A stretch of 7,307 bases of DNA from Candidatus Woesearchaeota archaeon (GTDB taxonomy: Archaea; Nanobdellota; Nanobdellia; Woesearchaeales; UBA11576), in contig JAHWIS010000053.1 in the NCBI GenBank assembly GCA_019322385.1, positions 1-7,307 of the forward strand, given 5' to 3'. Made by a program: the position numbers and the translations under genes. Shown here piece by piece: positions 5,394 to 7,307 of this stretch. The notes below the pieces were generated by a model. It ran no database searches and was not told the origin of the DNA. It saw only the letters and a list, made by a program, of their open reading frames with translations. Every line of letters starts with the position of its first letter. Position 1 is the stretch's first letter.

Positions 5394-7307
5394 TTGATAT
5401 TTAAGAAAGGATTCATGTTTTTTCTCGCATTGGTGCTGCTTGCTGCTTGTGTTTCAGCTGCAGGCTACAAATACTACATTCCAGGCGCCTATGTAAATGA
5501 AGAATCAACAGCCTTTGTCAATATCCTCAACCCTAATGATGATCCCGCAGAGATAGAGCTCATGCTATACTATGAGAAGAATGATTCTGCGCGCACTGGA
5601 CTCAAGGTAGAGCCCCACAGTGCAGCGTCTTATGACCTCACTGGCAGGGCAGGCACCGGCAATTTCGGCATCATCGTCTCTTCTGACGAGCCCGTCGCTG
5701 TAAGCAGCGTGCAGTATGACAGCACATATTCAGGCGGCTTCGGATCCCCTGCTGCGACAGAACCGAGCAGCACGTGGTATTTTGCAGAGGGCTACACATC
5801 AGGCATGGTCAAGACATATATCCACGTCCTGAACCCGTCGGAGAAAGAGACAGAGGTGGATGTGACGCTGTATTATGACAATGGCGAGAAGAAGACATTC
5901 AGCGAGCACCTCCCTGCATTGAAGAGCCTGAGGATAGACCTCAAGGAGAACACCATGCCTGAGAAGAGGTTCGGCATAAAGCTGTCCAGCGCAGTCCCTG
6001 TCATCGCGTCGACTGCGAACTTCAACAAGCATTTCAGCGCAGGTACAGGCGGCATAGGCTCGACCTCGACAGCAAAGAGGTGGTACTTCCCTGCAGGCTA
6101 TACAAGCATCGATGCTACGCAGTTCCTTAACATCCTCAATCCTTCACTAGGCGTGTCGCACATGACAGTCACGCTGTACTATTCTGACGGCAGCACAAGG
6201 TCCTTTGACGAGACAGTCGATCCCGGGTCAAAAAAGATGATTCTGCTCAACAACTATGCAGAGAAGCTGGAATGGTTCAGCACTGTCGTCGAGTCTGATG
6301 TAGGTGTTGTCGCTGAACTGACACATTATGATGATTCCTATTCTGCAGGGCACGGCGGTGTCGGCTCTGCTAAGCCTGTCACCACTGCATATTTCAGCTC
6401 TGGACTTGTCGACGAGAAGGTAAAGACGTCGCTTGCAGTGTTCAACCCATCTGACAAGGAGGCTGAGCTTGAGATAAATTTCTTCTACTCTGATGGATCC
6501 GTGACTGTCCTTCCTTTCAATGCTCCATCCATGATGAGGAGCACTGTAGACATTGCAGGCAAGGCTGTCGAGGGAAAGCTGTTCGGCATCAATGTCAAGA
6601 GCTCTGAGCCTGTCGTGGTGCAGGAGTTTATCTATGATAAATCATATTCTGCAGGACATGGAGACTTCGGTGTCGCTTCTCTTCCTGTCGCTGAGCCGGG
6701 TGTCGTCGAGGTGGATGTAGAGGATTTTGTCCCTGCGCCTACAGACGAATTCAAGCTCATGAAGGAAGATGTCGTCTCGCCTTCCAAGTTCAAGGATTCT
6801 GTGTCCGATGACCTCCAGAAGGTCGTGAAATACTCTTACGAGTTTGAAGGCTCTCCTGTGGTCGCATGGCGCTTCAGCTATGGTGACCATGACTCTGCAG
6901 CAGATGCTCTTGGCGCTGCACTGTCCGGGGACCTGTTCAAGCTCCTCGAGGTAGGCCCTGCCGAGATAGACGGGTTTGATGCTAATTATTTTGCCGCTGA
7001 GAAGTCTGGAGGGTATTTCTGGCTGAACAGGGATGACCTTTACGTGTTTGTGGGATCGAAGGATGATCAGCAGGCTGTCTTCGGTCTTGCAGATATGTTC
7101 GCATCATCTGCACCGCAGCAGGAGAAAGGGACAGGCCTCTCGACGATACTGCTTATCATCATCGGCCTGATAGTGCTGGTCTTTATCATACGCTCTGTGT
7201 TCAGGAAAGAGCCTGAAGAGGAAGAGGCTGTATGGGAGGAGGTCATACCTTCTGCAAAGCCAAAGATGAAGGAAGAGGTCAAGAAACCTGTGAAGAGGAA
7301 GGCAAGG
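5394..7307 (+). CDS. Secreted, membrane-anchored repeat protein (DUF5719-like repeats), 3' end outside window
   Basis: The frame is open for 638 codons to the right edge with no stop. The TTG start gives a classical signal peptide: basic n-region (MIFKKGF), hydrophobic core at 8-18 and VSA-A at 20-23 as a cleavage site. LAAC at 16-19 also fits a lipobox. Four repeats of 101-102 residues begin at Y27, W128, W230 and A332. Each opens with a WYFxxGYT-like motif, continues with a NPs turn (for example LNPND, LNPSE, FNPSD) and an LYYxxG strand, then an S-x-x-PV element, and ends with a GxGGxG-like turn. The pattern resembles the beta-rich DUF5719 repeats of bacterial surface proteins. Residues about 440-570 form a separate unassigned alpha/beta domain. 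A transmembrane helix at about 582-602 is followed by an acidic, then Lys/Arg-rich cytoplasmic tail. The bulk should face outward. Ligand and function are unknown; adhesion or envelope structure is plausible. Confidence 0.88.
   Translation, partial: MIFKKGFMFFLALVLLAACVSAAGYKYYIPGAYVNEESTAFVNILNPNDDPAEIELMLYYEKNDSARTGLKVEPHSAASYDLTGRAGTGNFGIIVSSDEPVAVSSVQYDSTYSGGFGSPAATEPSSTWYFAEGYTSGMVKTYIHVLNPSEKETEVDVTLYYDNGEKKTFSEHLPALKSLRIDLKENTMPEKRFGIKLSSAVPVIASTANFNKHFSAGTGGIGSTSTAKRWYFPAGYTSIDATQFLNILNPSLGVSHMTVTLYYSDGSTRSFDETVDPGSKKMILLNNYAEKLEWFSTVVESDVGVVAELTHYDDSYSAGHGGVGSAKPVTTAYFSSGLVDEKVKTSLAVFNPSDKEAELEINFFYSDGSVTVLPFNAPSMMRSTVDIAGKAVEGKLFGINVKSSEPVVVQEFIYDKSYSAGHGDFGVASLPVAEPGVVEVDVEDFVPAPTDEFKLMKEDVVSPSKFKDSVSDDLQKVVKYSYEFEGSPVVAWRFSYGDHDSAADALGAALSGDLFKLLEVGPAEIDGFDANYFAAEKSGGYFWLNRDDLYVFVGSKDDQQAVFGLADMFASSAPQQEKGTGLSTILLIIIGLIVLVFIIRSVFRKEPEEEEAVWEEVIPSAKPKMKEEVKKPVKRKAR
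5472..6671 (+). repeat. Four tandem protein repeats of 101-102 codons
   Basis: Aligned aromatic openings at residues 27, 128, 230 and 332 of the surface protein give intervals of 101, 102 and 102 codons. The closing glycine turns at 114-117, 217-222, 319-324 and 421-426 keep nearly the same period. The repeats are diverged in sequence (openings YYIPGAY, WYFAEGYT, WYFPAGYT, AYFSSGL), so the duplication is old and no near-identical DNA repeat is visible. Repeat 1 is the most different in its opening and its closing turn. Confidence 0.8.

Noticed and set aside
5799..7282. Several minus-strand open frames of 60-82 codons
   Set aside because: They fall inside the surface-protein gene, whose repeat pattern, signal peptide and anchor show the plus frame is the coding one.

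Overview
The window reads as a piece of an archaeal chromosome with seven closely packed genes. Three lines support Archaea: a geranylgeranyl-reductase-family flavoprotein (archaeal lipid saturation), a CDP-alcohol phosphatidyltransferase beside it, and A/T-rich TATA elements centred about 27 nt upstream of three ATG codons, the spacing of leaderless archaeal transcripts. Lysine/arginine-rich protein tails and two small unassigned proteins would suit a DPANN-type lineage such as Woesearchaeota, but that placement is inference; no rRNA or tRNA is present to confirm it.

Layout. Positions 1-2429 (+) hold a compact operon: the 3' part of a ZIP metal transporter, an APC-family amino acid permease (19-nt gap, Shine-Dalgarno, TTG start) and a CDP-alcohol phosphatidyltransferase (ATGA overlap). 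A T-run and a TATA element share the short gap before the next gene, a geranylgeranyl-reductase-like oxidoreductase at 2463-3617 (+), probably leaderless. Two minus-strand genes follow, each with its own leaderless-type promoter: an unassigned 200-aa protein (3632-4234) and a 276-aa helical protein whose C-terminal half resembles DUF4145/HEPN-like domains (4299-5129).

The divergent intergenic region 5130-5393 is the most structured non-coding stretch. It has a perfect 13-bp inverted repeat containing a TATA-like core, then a strong hairpin where a transcript from that TATA would begin, then a T6 run, so it may encode an RNA of about 60 nt. A second TATA box and a Shine-Dalgarno lead into the last gene (5394 to beyond the window end). 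That gene has no stop codon in the window. It encodes a secreted, membrane-anchored surface protein with four 101-102-residue repeats, an unassigned C-terminal domain, a transmembrane anchor and a charged cytoplasmic tail.

Working together: the phosphatidyltransferase and the reductase plausibly both act in membrane lipid synthesis, on headgroup attachment and chain saturation respectively. The transporters and the surface protein are other cell-envelope functions. I see no CRISPR array, insertion sequence, tRNA or rRNA. No clearly new system is demonstrated; the best leads are the 5187-5278 element and the repeat-bearing surface protein.
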